64,000 bases of DNA from an uncultured Olsenella sp. (GTDB lineage: Bacteria; Actinomycetota; Coriobacteriia; Coriobacteriales; Atopobiaceae). The DNA is taken from assembly GCA_900548775.1 (NCBI GenBank), contig URLM01000003.1:42286-106285 (forward strand), given 5' to 3'. Below are positions 1 through 9,275 of the stretch, piece by piece. Under the pieces are notes generated by a model. The model made no database searches. It had not been told where the DNA came from and worked only from the letters and a program-made list of their open reading frames with translations. Numbering within the stretch: position 1 is the stretch's first letter; each line of letters starts with the position of its first letter. The translations under genes were made by a program, and so were the position numbers.

Positions 1-440
1 CGCTCAACTCCACGGAGGACAAGGTGGAGGGTCTCGACTCGGGCGCCGACGACTACATGACGAAGCCCTTCGAGGCTCCAGAGCTTCTCGCCCGGCTGCG
101 CGCGATCACTCGCCGTAAGGGCGAGGTCATGATTGACGAGATCAAGTTCGCCGACCTCACCTTGGACCTCACGACGCACGACCTCTCGTGCGCAGACAAG
201 AAGATCCATCTCTCCGGCAAGGAGTTCGAGCTCATGCGCATGCTCATGAGCGCATCCTCTCGAGTCATCTCCAAGCAGGACCTCCTCACGAGGGTCTGGG
301 GCGCGGATGCCGAGGCTTCCGAGAACTCCGTCGAGGCCTACATATCCTTCCTTCGCAAGAAGCTCTCCCATGTTGGCTCTAAGGTGCAGATCACCACGCT
401 GAGGATGCTTGGCTATAGGCTGGAGCTCTTCGAAGACTAG
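1..440 (+). CDS. OmpR/PhoB-family response regulator, 5' end outside window
   Basis: The reading frame is open from base 3, so the gene starts upstream of the window. What remains is the end of the receiver domain (GADDYMTKPF, with the conserved Lys and the K-P-F turn) followed by a C-terminal winged-helix domain (LSGKEFELMRMLM, then VEAYISFLRKKL). This is the OmpR/PhoB architecture: the phosphorylated receiver drives DNA binding at target promoters. The histidine kinase gene follows 31 bases after the stop in the same direction, so the two form a two-component pair. The phospho-acceptor Asp lies outside the window, and the regulon cannot be inferred. Confidence 0.93.
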   Translation, partial: LNSTEDKVEGLDSGADDYMTKPFEAPELLARLRAITRRKGEVMIDEIKFADLTLDLTTHDLSCADKKIHLSGKEFELMRMLMSASSRVISKQDLLTRVWGADAEASENSVEAYISFLRKKLSHVGSKVQITTLRMLGYRLELFED

Positions 441-471
441 CCACGCCTAACGGAAGTTGGGGGTGTGCCCG

Positions 472-1701
472 ATGCTGAAGAAGCTTCGCAGGGAGTTCGT
501 CGTCATAACCATGGCGCTCGTCGGCCTGGTGCTCGTTGTGGCACTGGGCACGACGCTCGTGAGCGGCTACGTCAACCAGGCAAACATGATTAACGGCGCG
601 CTCACCCGCGGCCTCGAAGAAGACCTCGACTTCACGCCGCGCTTTGGGGAGCCGGACGGAGACAAGGGGTCCCGCGGGCCGAACTTGCTCACCCTCTCGG
701 CAGACGTCTCGAGCGACGGGACGATAATCGCCAAGAGCTCATACTACATTGACCCTGACGTTCTGTCGCAGGTGATAGCGGAGGCTCTCACGTCGAGCGA
801 GGACTCGGGCCATAACTCCACTCTTCACCTTTCCTGGATGCGCTCGCAAAACGAGACGGGCTGGCGCATCTCAATCGTCGACACGCAGTATGTGGAGGCA
901 TCTCTCACCAGACAGACCGTAACAGACGTCGTGATAATCATCCTTGCCATGGCCGTGCTCTTCGTGATCGTCTGGATTCTCTCGGCTTGGATCATGAAGC
1001 CAATCCAGAAGACGTGGGAATCTCAGCGCCGTTTTATCTCGGATGCCTCGCACGAGCTCAAGACGCCGCTCGCGGTGATTCTGGCAAACACGCAGATCCT
1101 TCTCGACGACTCACATGTCCAGTCTGACACCAGGACGTGGGTAGAGAGCACCAACGACGAGGCGACCCACATGAAGGCCCTTGTCGAGGACCTGCTCACG
1201 CTCGCTCGCACGGACGAGGCCCAGGCCGACGGAGCAAAACGCGTGCTCGCCCTCGAGGATTTGGACTTCTCGGAGCTGGTTGACGAGTGTGCGATGGAGT
1301 TCGACGGCGTTGCCTTCGAACGCGGGTGCACGATAGAGAGCGACATCGAGCCCAACATTCACCTCCAGGGTGACCGAACGCAGCTCTCGCGCGCCGTCCG
1401 GACCCTCATCGACAACGCCACCAAATACGCCACAAAGGGCACGACGGTCACCGTGCGCCTGAAGAAGCCCGAGAAGCGCGCGGTGCTCACCGTGAACAAC
1501 GCGAGCGCCCCCATGGACCCAGAGGACCTCGAGCACATCTTCGATCGCTTCTACCGCTCCGACAAGGCGCGCAGCCGAGAGGAGACGGGTGGATTTGGCC
1601 TTGGCCTTGCCATCTGCAAGGGAATAGTCGACGCCCACGGAGGCTCCATCAAGGCGACGAGCACCGCCGAGGAAGGAACCACCTTCCGGATCACCCTATA
1701 A
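472..1701 (+). CDS. Sensor histidine kinase, partner of the upstream response regulator
   Basis: A membrane histidine kinase of about 409 aa. It has an N-terminal transmembrane segment, an extracytoplasmic sensor loop of roughly 120 residues and a second transmembrane segment near residues 150-175. A HisKA dimerisation domain follows, with the phospho-acceptor His in SDASHELKTPL, then an HATPase_c domain (N box LIDNATKYA, G2 GGFGLGLAI). The G1 box is loose (VNNASAPM), as in many kinases of this family. An in-frame TTG at 457 would add five residues. I prefer ATG 472 because of the GGGGGTG stretch just upstream and the typical M-basic-hydrophobic start. The signal sensed is unknown. Confidence 0.9.
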   Translation: MLKKLRREFVVITMALVGLVLVVALGTTLVSGYVNQANMINGALTRGLEEDLDFTPRFGEPDGDKGSRGPNLLTLSADVSSDGTIIAKSSYYIDPDVLSQVIAEALTSSEDSGHNSTLHLSWMRSQNETGWRISIVDTQYVEASLTRQTVTDVVIIILAMAVLFVIVWILSAWIMKPIQKTWESQRRFISDASHELKTPLAVILANTQILLDDSHVQSDTRTWVESTNDEATHMKALVEDLLTLARTDEAQADGAKRVLALEDLDFSELVDECAMEFDGVAFERGCTIESDIEPNIHLQGDRTQLSRAVRTLIDNATKYATKGTTVTVRLKKPEKRAVLTVNNASAPMDPEDLEHIFDRFYRSDKARSREETGGFGLGLAICKGIVDAHGGSIKATSTAEEGTTFRITL

Positions 1702-1708
1702 TCGGGTC

Positions 1709-2971
1709 ATGGAAGCCCAGAATCATGACATCCTCGAGTGGGACGGCCCGGCCATCGGACTGCTCGACCTTGACGCCTTTTTTGCGTCTGTCGAGCAGCT
1801 CGACCATCCGGAGTGGCGGGGCCTGCCCGTGATAGTGGGTGGCTCCGCAGACCACCGCGGGGTTGTCTCAACCGCGTCGTACGAGGCAAGGCGATATGGC
1901 GTGCACTCGGCGATGCCCTCTGCCCAGGCGAGAAGGCTCTGCCCCAACGCCATCTGGACCCATGGCAACTTCGCACGCTACCGCGAGGTGAGCGCCGCCG
2001 TCATGGACATCCTCTGCGCAGAGACCCCACTCGTTGAGCAGGTCTCCATCGACGAGGCGTTCTTCGACGTGACTCCCGGCAGATACTCGCGCGAGAGCCC
2101 CATCGCCATATGCCAGCGCGTGCAGGAACGCGTCGCACGACTCGGCGTGAGCTGCTCGATAGGCCTTGGGGTGAACAAGACGGTCGCCAAGATCGCCTCG
2201 GAGAGGGACAAGCCGCGAGGGCTCACCGTGGTCTTCCCTGGCACCGAGTCATCCTTTCTCGCTCCCCTTCCCGTGGCGGCAATGAGCGGCATTGGACCCG
2301 CAACGGAGAGGCGGCTCGCTGCCATGGGCATCCACACGCTCGGCGAGCTTGCCAAGGCAAACGACAAGGGCCTCGCCAACGCCTTTGGCGTCATGGGCCC
2401 ACGGCTCAGGGAGCGGGCGTCGGGCGCAGAGCGGAGCAAGGTCACTGAACGCGCGAAGCCCGATGAGGTGAAGTCCGTCTCGAACGAGAGAACCTTCGAT
2501 CACGACCTCACGACGGAGGACGAGCTGCGCGCAGCCGTGCTGCATATCGCAGCCATGACGGGGAGAAGGCTGCGCCGAAAGGGCCTTGCCGGCAGCACCG
2601 TGACGCTCAAGCTCCGCTACGCCGACCTTCATGCCCGCACTGCGCAGAAGCGGCTCCCCGCCCCAACGGACGACGAGCACGCATTTGGTCCCGTCGCGGT
2701 GAGCCTGCTTTCGGGGCTGTGGCGCGAGGGAACCCCCGTACGCCTGGTGGGAGTGGGCATCTCCGACTTCTCGGGCGCACAGGGGCAGCAGCTGGGGCTC
2801 TTCGACATGGCGGATGGGGGCTCGGCTGAAAGCCACGATGGCACCGCCCTCTCGAAGCTCACGGACGCGCTCCGCGACCGCTTTGGCAACGACGCGGTGA
2901 GCTATGGGCGCGACCTCCGCTTCAAGGACCACACCACAGGTACTGCCCCCATGGGAAAGAACGACGCGTAG
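1709..2971 (+). CDS. dinB: DNA polymerase IV (Y-family translesion polymerase)
   Basis: A 420-aa Y-family polymerase that copies past damaged template bases. The catalytic carboxylates are in LDLDAFFASVEQ (near residue 20) and SIDEAFFDVT (near residue 115). The helix-hairpin-helix region (MSGIGPATERRLAAMGI) and little-finger domain follow. A QLGLF motif near residue 362 fits a beta-clamp-binding peptide. It starts 7 bases after the kinase stop and could be co-transcribed with it, but no functional link to the two-component pair is implied. The gene ends just before a strong hairpin shared with the convergent permease gene. Confidence 0.95.
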   Translation: MEAQNHDILEWDGPAIGLLDLDAFFASVEQLDHPEWRGLPVIVGGSADHRGVVSTASYEARRYGVHSAMPSAQARRLCPNAIWTHGNFARYREVSAAVMDILCAETPLVEQVSIDEAFFDVTPGRYSRESPIAICQRVQERVARLGVSCSIGLGVNKTVAKIASERDKPRGLTVVFPGTESSFLAPLPVAAMSGIGPATERRLAAMGIHTLGELAKANDKGLANAFGVMGPRLRERASGAERSKVTERAKPDEVKSVSNERTFDHDLTTEDELRAAVLHIAAMTGRRLRRKGLAGSTVTLKLRYADLHARTAQKRLPAPTDDEHAFGPVAVSLLSGLWREGTPVRLVGVGISDFSGAQGQQLGLFDMADGGSAESHDGTALSKLTDALRDRFGNDAVSYGRDLRFKDHTTGTAPMGKNDA

Positions 2972-2977
2972 GCCAGC

Positions 2978-3008
2978 ATGAGGCAAAGGGACTGCCCCTT
3001 TGCCTCAT
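2978..3008. terminator. Hairpin between convergent dinB and the ABC permease
   Basis: A perfect 13-bp inverted repeat (2978-2990 and 2996-3008) with a 5-base loop lies between the stop of dinB and the stop of the convergent permease gene, touching the latter's last base. Position and stability suggest a bidirectional terminator. Neither flank has a clear U-tract, so the mechanism is not certain. Confidence 0.65.
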
Positions 3009-4003
3009 TAGCGGTCCTCTCGGAAGTAGGGCAGGCCAAGGCTTTCCGGAGGTTGGTTCTCTCGCTTGTTGCGCATGCTCGTGATGACGAGCACGACGAT
3101 CGTGACCACATACGGAAGCATCTTGTAGAGCTCCTTCACCGCAAGGTCCGTGCCGGTGGGGATGAACAGGTACAGGATGTAGAGACCGCCAAAGAGGATC
3201 GAGGCGAGTATGCTCACGTTAGGACGCCAGATCGTGAAGATGACAAGTGCGATGGCGAGCCAACCGCGATCGCCAAAGGCGTCGTTAGACCAGACGCCAT
3301 TTGCGTAGTCCATCACGTAGTAGAGACCCCCAAGTCCAGCGATCATGCAGCCAAGGCAGGTGGCCACGTACTTGTAGCGAGTGATGTCAATGCCAGCAGC
3401 GTCGGCAGTGGCGGGGTCTTCTCCCACAGCACGCAGCTGGAGCCCCACGCGGGTCTTGGTGAGCACGTGCGAGGCCACAAGCGCGATCGCAATGGCGGCG
3501 TAGGCAAGAAACCCAAACGAGAGAAACATGTCGCCAAAGTCCCCGAGGGACCCTGCGAAGGGAAGCGTCGTCCTGAAGAGGCCGGACGTCGCAGAGAGCG
3601 ATATGGAGGGGACGTCAGCACCAGCGAGCTTGATGAGCGAGCCGCCAAAGAAGTTGCCAAAGCCAACGCCAAAAGTCGTCATGGCAAGGCCTGTGACGTT
3701 TTGGTTCGCGCGCAGGGTGACGGTGAGGAAGCAGTAGAGAAGCCCCATGAGAAGCGACCCCAGAAGACAGCAGAGCAGGGGGATGAGTATCCCAAGGGCA
3801 GGATTCATCTGCGAGGGGTCAGCGAAGCTCTGCTCGTACAGAAACGACCCAATCACGCCGCAGATGCCACCAACGTACATGACGCCGGGGATGCCCAGGT
3901 TGAGGTTTCCGGACTTCTCGGTGATGATCTCGCCCGTGCTGCCGTAGAGAAGCGGGATGCTCTGGGCAATGGCCCGGGGGATGAATGAGACCAGATCAAA
4001 CAT
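3008..4003 (-). CDS. Nucleoside-type ABC transporter permease (second permease, BmpA/NupQ-like)
   Basis: A 331-aa polytopic membrane protein of the BPD_transp_2 family, with about nine hydrophobic segments. Its start contains the signature of BMP-linked permeases (TGEIITEKSGNLNLGIPG, residues about 22-39). It forms the membrane channel with the upstream permease. ATG 4003 was chosen because it overlaps the upstream permease stop by 8 bases and opens directly into the first hydrophobic helix. The open frame extends to 4129, but that extra segment is Ser/Arg-rich out-of-frame sequence of the upstream gene. It is the last gene of a four-gene operon. Substrate is inferred to be nucleosides from family membership. 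Confidence 0.9.
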   Translation of the reverse strand: MFDLVSFIPRAIAQSIPLLYGSTGEIITEKSGNLNLGIPGVMYVGGICGVIGSFLYEQSFADPSQMNPALGILIPLLCCLLGSLLMGLLYCFLTVTLRANQNVTGLAMTTFGVGFGNFFGGSLIKLAGADVPSISLSATSGLFRTTLPFAGSLGDFGDMFLSFGFLAYAAIAIALVASHVLTKTRVGLQLRAVGEDPATADAAGIDITRYKYVATCLGCMIAGLGGLYYVMDYANGVWSNDAFGDRGWLAIALVIFTIWRPNVSILASILFGGLYILYLFIPTGTDLAVKELYKMLPYVVTIVVLVITSMRNKRENQPPESLGLPYFREDR

Positions 4004-5084
4004 CGCTCTTCTGGACCTCCTCCGTCTTCCTGGTGAAGTTGACCTTATAGGTGATGAAGAACTCGCTACCGATGATGAAGAACAGGATGATGCCGGTGAG
4101 GATGTCCGCAAAGCTCTGGTTGAGAGCATAGGCGGTCGAAATCTCGCTGGCTCCGCGTTCCATGAAGACTAAGAGGAACGAGCTGCCAATCATCGAGAAC
4201 GGGTTGAACTTGGCGAGCCAGGCAACCATGACTGCCGTGAAGCCGCGTCCGTTGGCTATGGTGGTTGTGAGGGTGTGGTCGGTCCCGCCCACAAGGAGCA
4301 AGCCCGCAAATCCGCAAATGGCGCCCGAGAGAAGCAGCGTACGAACGATGACCTTGGGAACGTTGATTCCAACGTAGCGAGCGGTGTTGTACGACTCCCC
4401 CACGACAGAGATCTCGTACCCGTGCTTGGTGTACTTGAGGTAGACGTACATCAGCACAGTCAAGACCGCAACGAGCAGAACGTTGAGCAGATACTTGTGG
4501 CTGCCAATCTGCGGCAGCCAGCCAGCCTCGGTCGACTGGTTGATGATGCCGATCTTACCCGAGCCCTTAGGCACCTCCCACACGATGATGAAGTACGCAA
4601 CGAGCTGCATGGCCACGTAGTTCATCATGAGCGTGAACAGCGTCTCGTTCGTGTTCCACTTTGCCTTGAAGAGTGCAGGCATGAGCGCCCACACCGCACC
4701 GGCGGCAATGGAGGCAACGGCCATGCAGACAATGAGAAGCGCGTTGGGCACCTTGTTGCCGAGCAGAATCATGCATGCCGCAGAGGCAAGGCCGCCAACG
4801 AGAATCTGACCCTCACCTCCCAGGTTCCAAAACTTCATCTTGAAGGCTGGCGTGAGGGCGAGGGAGACGCAAAGCAGGATGGCAATCTCCTGCAGCAGTA
4901 TCCAGACCTTTCGCGCGGAGCCGAAAGCACCTTTGAAGAAGGTGACGTAGACGTCAATGGGATTGAGCCCGGTGAGAATCGTGGTGATGACGCCACAGAC
5001 GACCAGTGCCAGGATAATCGAGAGCGCGCGGATGGCCATCGACTCCGAGAGGGGCATCTCCTTGCGCTTTGTGATGTGCATCAT
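3996..5084 (-). CDS. Nucleoside-type ABC transporter permease (first permease, NupP-like)
   Basis: A 362-aa permease with many hydrophobic helices and the conserved segment MKFWNLGGEGQILVGGLASA (about residues 85-105), typical of the BPD_transp_2 permease that pairs with BMP lipoproteins. ATG 5084 overlaps the stop of the upstream ATPase gene as ATGA, the usual sign of translational coupling. An adjacent ATG lies at 5081. The open frame reaches back to 5180, but that part is charged sequence inside the ATPase gene. Confidence 0.9.
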   Translation of the reverse strand: MMHITKRKEMPLSESMAIRALSIILALVVCGVITTILTGLNPIDVYVTFFKGAFGSARKVWILLQEIAILLCVSLALTPAFKMKFWNLGGEGQILVGGLASAACMILLGNKVPNALLIVCMAVASIAAGAVWALMPALFKAKWNTNETLFTLMMNYVAMQLVAYFIIVWEVPKGSGKIGIINQSTEAGWLPQIGSHKYLLNVLLVAVLTVLMYVYLKYTKHGYEISVVGESYNTARYVGINVPKVIVRTLLLSGAICGFAGLLLVGGTDHTLTTTIANGRGFTAVMVAWLAKFNPFSMIGSSFLLVFMERGASEISTAYALNQSFADILTGIILFFIIGSEFFITYKVNFTRKTEEVQKSDV

Positions 5085-6628
5085 GCGGCTTCGCCCCCCT
5101 TGAGCCTGGTCATCATGAGACCAACCTCGTTCTTTGTAGTGCTGCGCGCGTCGACGATGCCGCTCACCTTGCCGCCACACAGGACAAGGATCTTGTCGCA
5201 GAGCTCGAGGAGGACGTCGAGGTCCTCGCCTGCGTAGATGACCGCAACGCCTGCCTGCTTCTGCTTGTTGATGAGGTCGTAGATGAGGTACGAGGAGTTG
5301 ACGTCAAGCCCGCGCACGGCATAGGCGCAGAGAAGCACGCTTGGCGACGAGGAAATCTCACGGCCCACCAGGACCTTCTGAACGTTGCCCCCAGAGAGGC
5401 GGCGCACGGGGGTGTCGACGCCCGGAGTGTCGACCTCGAGTTCACTGACAATCTTCTCGGCGAGTTCCTTTGGGGCCTTTCGATCGACAAAGATGGAGCG
5501 TCCGTCACGAAACGACCGCAGGAGCATGTTGTCGGTGAGGTCCATGCTGCCAACAAGCCCCATGCCAAGACGGTCCTCGGGCACGAACGAGATGGTCACG
5601 CCCATCGACGCTATCTGAGAGGGGTCCTTGCCGGCAAGCTGATGGGCCTGCCCGTCATCTTCCACATACTCAATGGTTCCGGACTCAACACCCTGCAGCC
5701 CCGCAATCGACTCCAGCAGCTCCTTCTGCCCGCTGTTGGAGACTCCCGCGATGCCCAGCACCTCTCCCCCAAAGGCCGAGAAGGAGACGTCGTCGAGCTT
5801 CAAGACGCCCTCGGCATCCCTCACCGTGAGTCCCTTGACACGGATGCGCTCCGTGGGGTTAACGGGCGCGGGCCTGTCGATGTTGAGCGTCACCTGGTGC
5901 CCGACCATCATGTTCGTCATCTGCTGCGTGGTGGACTTGGCGGTGACCATCTCGCCAACATTGACGCCCTTGCGCAGGACTATGACGCGGTCGCTGATCT
6001 CCTCAACCTCGTGGAGCTTGTGCGTGATGATAATGATCGCCTTGCCGTCATCGCGCATGTTGCGAAGAACGGAAAAGAGCTTCTCGGTCTCTTGGGGCGT
6101 AAGCACGGCGGTTGGCTCGTCGAGGATGAGGATGTCCGCACCCCGGTAGATGAGCTTCACGATCTCGACGGTCTGCTTCTGGGACACGCTCATCTCGTAG
6201 ATCTTCTGGTCTAGGTCGACGTCGAAGCCGTAGGTGTCGCATATTTCCCCGATTTTGCCAGAGGCCACCTTGAGGTCAAACGCACCCCCGTCATCCAGGC
6301 CAAGCACGATGTTCTCCGCCGCCGAGAACACGTTGACGAGCCTGAAGTGCTGGTGGACCATGCCGATGCCGTATTCGAAGGCGTCCCTGGGCGAGGCAAT
6401 GGTCACGGGCTTGCCCTGGATTTCAATGCTGCCCGCGTCTGGGAAGTAGATGCCGGAGAGCATGTTCATGAGGGTTGTCTTGCCGCTGCCGTTCTCGCCC
6501 AGAAGGGCCAGTATCTCGCCGCCATAGATGTCAAGGTTAACGTCGTTATTGGCTTTTACCTGGCCAAACGACTTGCTGATGTGTCTCATCCGCACGGCTG
6601 GTTGCTTTTCTGCCACGAGATTTCCCAT
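5081..6628 (-). CDS. Nucleoside-type ABC transporter ATP-binding protein, double ABC domain
   Basis: About 515 aa with two fused ABC domains, as in NupA/YufO and RbsA. The first domain has Walker A GENGSGKT, a loose signature MSVSQKQTVEI and Walker B ILILDEPTAVL. The second has a degenerate Walker A (GVSNSGQKEL), the signature RLSGGNVQKV and a degenerate Walker B (VLLCAYAVRGLDV). Weak catalytic residues in the second half are normal for this class. It couples ATP hydrolysis to uptake through the two downstream permeases. The start is ATG 6628 or GTG 6631; neither has a strong ribosome binding site. Confidence 0.92.
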   Translation of the reverse strand: MGNLVAEKQPAVRMRHISKSFGQVKANNDVNLDIYGGEILALLGENGSGKTTLMNMLSGIYFPDAGSIEIQGKPVTIASPRDAFEYGIGMVHQHFRLVNVFSAAENIVLGLDDGGAFDLKVASGKIGEICDTYGFDVDLDQKIYEMSVSQKQTVEIVKLIYRGADILILDEPTAVLTPQETEKLFSVLRNMRDDGKAIIIITHKLHEVEEISDRVIVLRKGVNVGEMVTAKSTTQQMTNMMVGHQVTLNIDRPAPVNPTERIRVKGLTVRDAEGVLKLDDVSFSAFGGEVLGIAGVSNSGQKELLESIAGLQGVESGTIEYVEDDGQAHQLAGKDPSQIASMGVTISFVPEDRLGMGLVGSMDLTDNMLLRSFRDGRSIFVDRKAPKELAEKIVSELEVDTPGVDTPVRRLSGGNVQKVLVGREISSSPSVLLCAYAVRGLDVNSSYLIYDLINKQKQAGVAVIYAGEDLDVLLELCDKILVLCGGKVSGIVDARSTTKNEVGLMMTRLKGGEAA

Positions 6629-6705
6629 CACTCGAAGGGTTATCGGAACGAGACGAAGACGGCCCCCGAACTACCAGGAGGCCGCCCACGCGAGAACACG
6701 TCCGA

Positions 6706-7977
6706 TCAGAATGCGGTGTCGAGAAGCTCAATGCCGTCGATCTTGACATCAAAGTACGGTGCAGAACGGTACTCGGATTCGTGGAAGTAGCCGTCGGACA
6801 CGACCTCGGTGTCTGGCGTGTAGTCGGCGTCGGTATCGACGTCGGCCTTGTAGGAGTCGAGCTTGGCGCCATCGACGGTGAAGGTGGAGATGTCGAAGAC
6901 GTGCAGGCTACCGTCCTCGAGCTTCCCCTTGACCTCGTCGATCTTGTCCTGAGTGCCCTTTGCGGCAACGTCTGTGTTAACGTCGGTGAGCTCGACGGAG
7001 CCAGTGGAGAGCGTGCCGGTCCAGTCTGTGTCGATGGACGAGCCATCCATGACGGCCTGGATCGCATACTTGTAGTAGGGCACCCAGTTGATGCGGGAGG
7101 AAACGATAAAGGTGTTGGGGCAGGCATCCTTCGTGCTGCCGTTGTAGGAGACGTCCGGGACGCCGGCGTTCTCGCAGGCAGTGGGGGCGCCCATGGAGTC
7201 AGCGTGCTGGGAGATGAGGACGCACCCGTCGTTTATGAGCTTGGTCGCGCCCTCCTTCTCGGCGGTCTCGTCGTACCAGGAACCGGTGAAGGTGACCTCC
7301 ATGGTGACCGTCGGGCAGACAGACCTCGCGCCGAGGAAGAACGAGGTGTAGCCCGAGATGACCTCCGCGTAGGTGTAGGCGCCCACATAGCCCATCTTCG
7401 CCTGGTCGGCAGTGATCTTGCCGGAATCGATCATCTCGTTGATCTTCATGCCTGCCGCAACGCCAGCGAGGTAGCGGCCCTCGTAGATCGATGCGAAGGC
7501 GTTGTGGTAGTTGTCGAGCCCCTCGGTGTGCGCCTTGGTGCCCGTGGAGTGGCAGAACTGGATGTCTGGGAACTCCTTGGCCGCCTGGATCATGTAGTCC
7601 TCGTGGCCGAATGAGTCGGCGAAGATGATGTTGCAGCCGGCGTCTGCAAGCTCTGCAGCGGCGTTGTAGCACTCCTGCCCCTCGGGGATGTTGGTCTTGA
7701 GCATGTACGTGTCCTCGCTGATGCCCAGCTCCTTGCACGCCTCCTTGGCGGCGTTGATGAAGTTGAGGTCATACGTGGAGTTCTCGTCGTGAAGCGTGAT
7801 GAAGCCCGGCTTGATGGAGGGGGCGTCTGAAGACCCGTTGTCGGAGCTTGCGCCCGTGGCGGAGCCGGTGCCTCCGCCATTGCCCGCGCAGCCAGCCAGG
7901 GCCAACGCGATGGCGCCGCCTCCCCCCAGCTTGACAAACTGACGACGGCTCACGGATTGCTCGTTGATGCTCTTCAT
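6706..7977 (-). CDS. BMP-family (PnrA/BmpA-like) substrate-binding lipoprotein
   Basis: A 423-aa extracytoplasmic solute receptor. The N-terminus has a twin-arginine motif SRRQFVK (Arg11-Arg12), a short hydrophobic stretch and a lipobox ending at Cys30 (LALAGC), followed by a Gly/Ser linker. This suggests Tat export and lipid anchoring. The rest matches the BMP family, whose members bind purine nucleosides. ATG 7977 was chosen because AAGGGATGAG sits about 9 bases upstream; ATG 7986 would be too close to it. It is the first gene of the operon, 77 bases before the ATPase. The 259 bases upstream (7978-8236) show no convincing purine riboswitch or sigma-70 promoter. Confidence 0.92.
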   Translation of the reverse strand: MKSINEQSVSRRQFVKLGGGGAIALALAGCAGNGGGTGSATGASSDNGSSDAPSIKPGFITLHDENSTYDLNFINAAKEACKELGISEDTYMLKTNIPEGQECYNAAAELADAGCNIIFADSFGHEDYMIQAAKEFPDIQFCHSTGTKAHTEGLDNYHNAFASIYEGRYLAGVAAGMKINEMIDSGKITADQAKMGYVGAYTYAEVISGYTSFFLGARSVCPTVTMEVTFTGSWYDETAEKEGATKLINDGCVLISQHADSMGAPTACENAGVPDVSYNGSTKDACPNTFIVSSRINWVPYYKYAIQAVMDGSSIDTDWTGTLSTGSVELTDVNTDVAAKGTQDKIDEVKGKLEDGSLHVFDISTFTVDGAKLDSYKADVDTDADYTPDTEVVSDGYFHESEYRSAPYFDVKIDGIELLDTAF

Positions 7978-8236
7978 GACACTCATCCCTTCGCGTTCGA
8001 ACCGTACTGCCTGCCGGGCACCACAAGCGCGAAATGCGTGCTCCCACGCTTGCGATTGCCGGTAAAGTAGTACAGACGTCCAACCCGAAGGCCACGATGC
8101 CGCCATCGAACACACTGTGGACCCAGTAGTTTACGTTTGAGAAATGATATTGTGAGTGCCGCGAGAAATGCGCACTATGGCCTAGAGGCAGCACAGGCGG
8201 GATGCCTCGCGAAGAGTCAGAAGACGGCCGCGTCCC

Positions 8237-8614
8237 CTACTCGCCTGCGGCCGTGTCCTCCTCGAGACCCATGTCGACCTCGGGGGCGTCACCCCAAAGC
8301 TTCTCGAGACGATAGAAGTCACGCGTCTCGGGCTTGAAGACGTGCACGACCACGCTGCCAAAGTCGATGAGGACCCAGTTCCTGCCCTCGCGGCCCTCGG
8401 TCGAGATGGCGGTGACGCCGCAGTTGGCGCGAACCTTCTCGCGGACCTCGTCCACGATGGCGTCTGTCTGCGGGTTGCTCGTGGCGGAGCAGATCACGAA
8501 GTAGTCGCAGACGTCAGTCTTCGCAGTGAGGTCGAGAACGACCACGTCCTGGGCCTTCTTGGAGTCTGCTGCCATGCTCGCAACGCGAGCGATCTCATAC
8601 GGTGTTGCTGCCAT
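8237..8614 (-). CDS. rsfS: Ribosomal silencing factor RsfS (Iojap family)
   Basis: A 125-aa protein of the Iojap/RsfS family, which binds ribosomal protein L14 and blocks 30S-50S joining in starved cells. Family signatures visible are VVLDLTAKTDVCDYFVICSA, NPQTDAIVDEV and GREGRNWVLIDFGSVVVHVF. ATG 8614 is preceded by GGAGAG. It lies 10 bases after the yqeK stop and ends the operon obg-proB-proA-nadD-yqeK-rsfS, a common grouping in Actinobacteria and Firmicutes. Confidence 0.95.
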   Translation of the reverse strand: MAATPYEIARVASMAADSKKAQDVVVLDLTAKTDVCDYFVICSATSNPQTDAIVDEVREKVRANCGVTAISTEGREGRNWVLIDFGSVVVHVFKPETRDFYRLEKLWGDAPEVDMGLEEDTAAGE

Positions 8615-8624
8615 TTCTCTCCTA

Positions 8625-9275
8625 TCAAGCGCCGGCGGACATACGGGCCGCGGCGAGTTCGTTGTACGTATCGATGGTACCCGGCCAGAGGTACCTCGAA
8701 CCTTTGAGCACGTAGATAATGCCACCGACAAAAGAATCCCAGAAGAGGTCGGGAAGCGTCGCCTCGCCAACGAGGGCACGCGCCTCATCGATCCCCGGGC
8801 TCTTGGGCCGCAGCGGCTCTATGCCGTCGGCAACGAAGAGTACCATGTCGAGCGGACTCATCTGGGGCGAGGCCGTCGTGTGCACCTCGACGGCATGCCA
8901 TACCTCACCTGGGACCTCGGGATAGCGCGAGGGAAGCTCGCGCGCGGCGACGATGCCGTGGAGCAGGGGCGCCACCAGCGCGAGGTCGACCCCCATGTCG
9001 ATTCCAAGCTCCTGGGAGCGGGCAAGTATCTGCTCGGCGGAGAGGGCCTTCTCCCAGTCGTGGAGAATGCCCGCCAGGCGCGCCTCGAAGGGATCGGCCC
9101 CATAGGCAAGCGCCAGCCCCTCCGCACACGAGGCGACCGACAGAGAGTGCTCGAGACGGTGCTTCTTCCTGGCGAGCTGGATGGAGAGGTCCGACTCCAG
9201 GCGCTCGATGAGCGCTCTTTGTTCCTTGTCGTAGCGTGGCTCCTCGTGGGCCATGACCTTCTCGAAGCCCGTCAC
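8625..9275 (-). CDS. yqeK: YqeK-type HD-domain hydrolase (probable diadenosine tetraphosphatase)
   Basis: A 216-aa HD-superfamily protein with the metal-binding set H-(RLEHSLSVA), HD in AGILHDWEK and later VEVHTTA. YqeK homologues next to nadD hydrolyse Ap4A symmetrically. The GTG start at 9275 overlaps the nadD stop as GTGA and has GGAGGT 8 bases upstream. Its position between nadD and rsfS matches the standard YqeK context and supports the call over a generic HD hydrolase. Confidence 0.9.
   Translation of the reverse strand: MTGFEKVMAHEEPRYDKEQRALIERLESDLSIQLARKKHRLEHSLSVASCAEGLALAYGADPFEARLAGILHDWEKALSAEQILARSQELGIDMGVDLALVAPLLHGIVAARELPSRYPEVPGEVWHAVEVHTTASPQMSPLDMVLFVADGIEPLRPKSPGIDEARALVGEATLPDLFWDSFVGGIIYVLKGSRYLWPGTIDTYNELAAARMSAGA

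Noticed and set aside
7978..8236. Purine riboswitch upstream of the nucleoside ABC operon
   Set aside because: No conserved purine-riboswitch junction sequences are present and the hairpins here are short.
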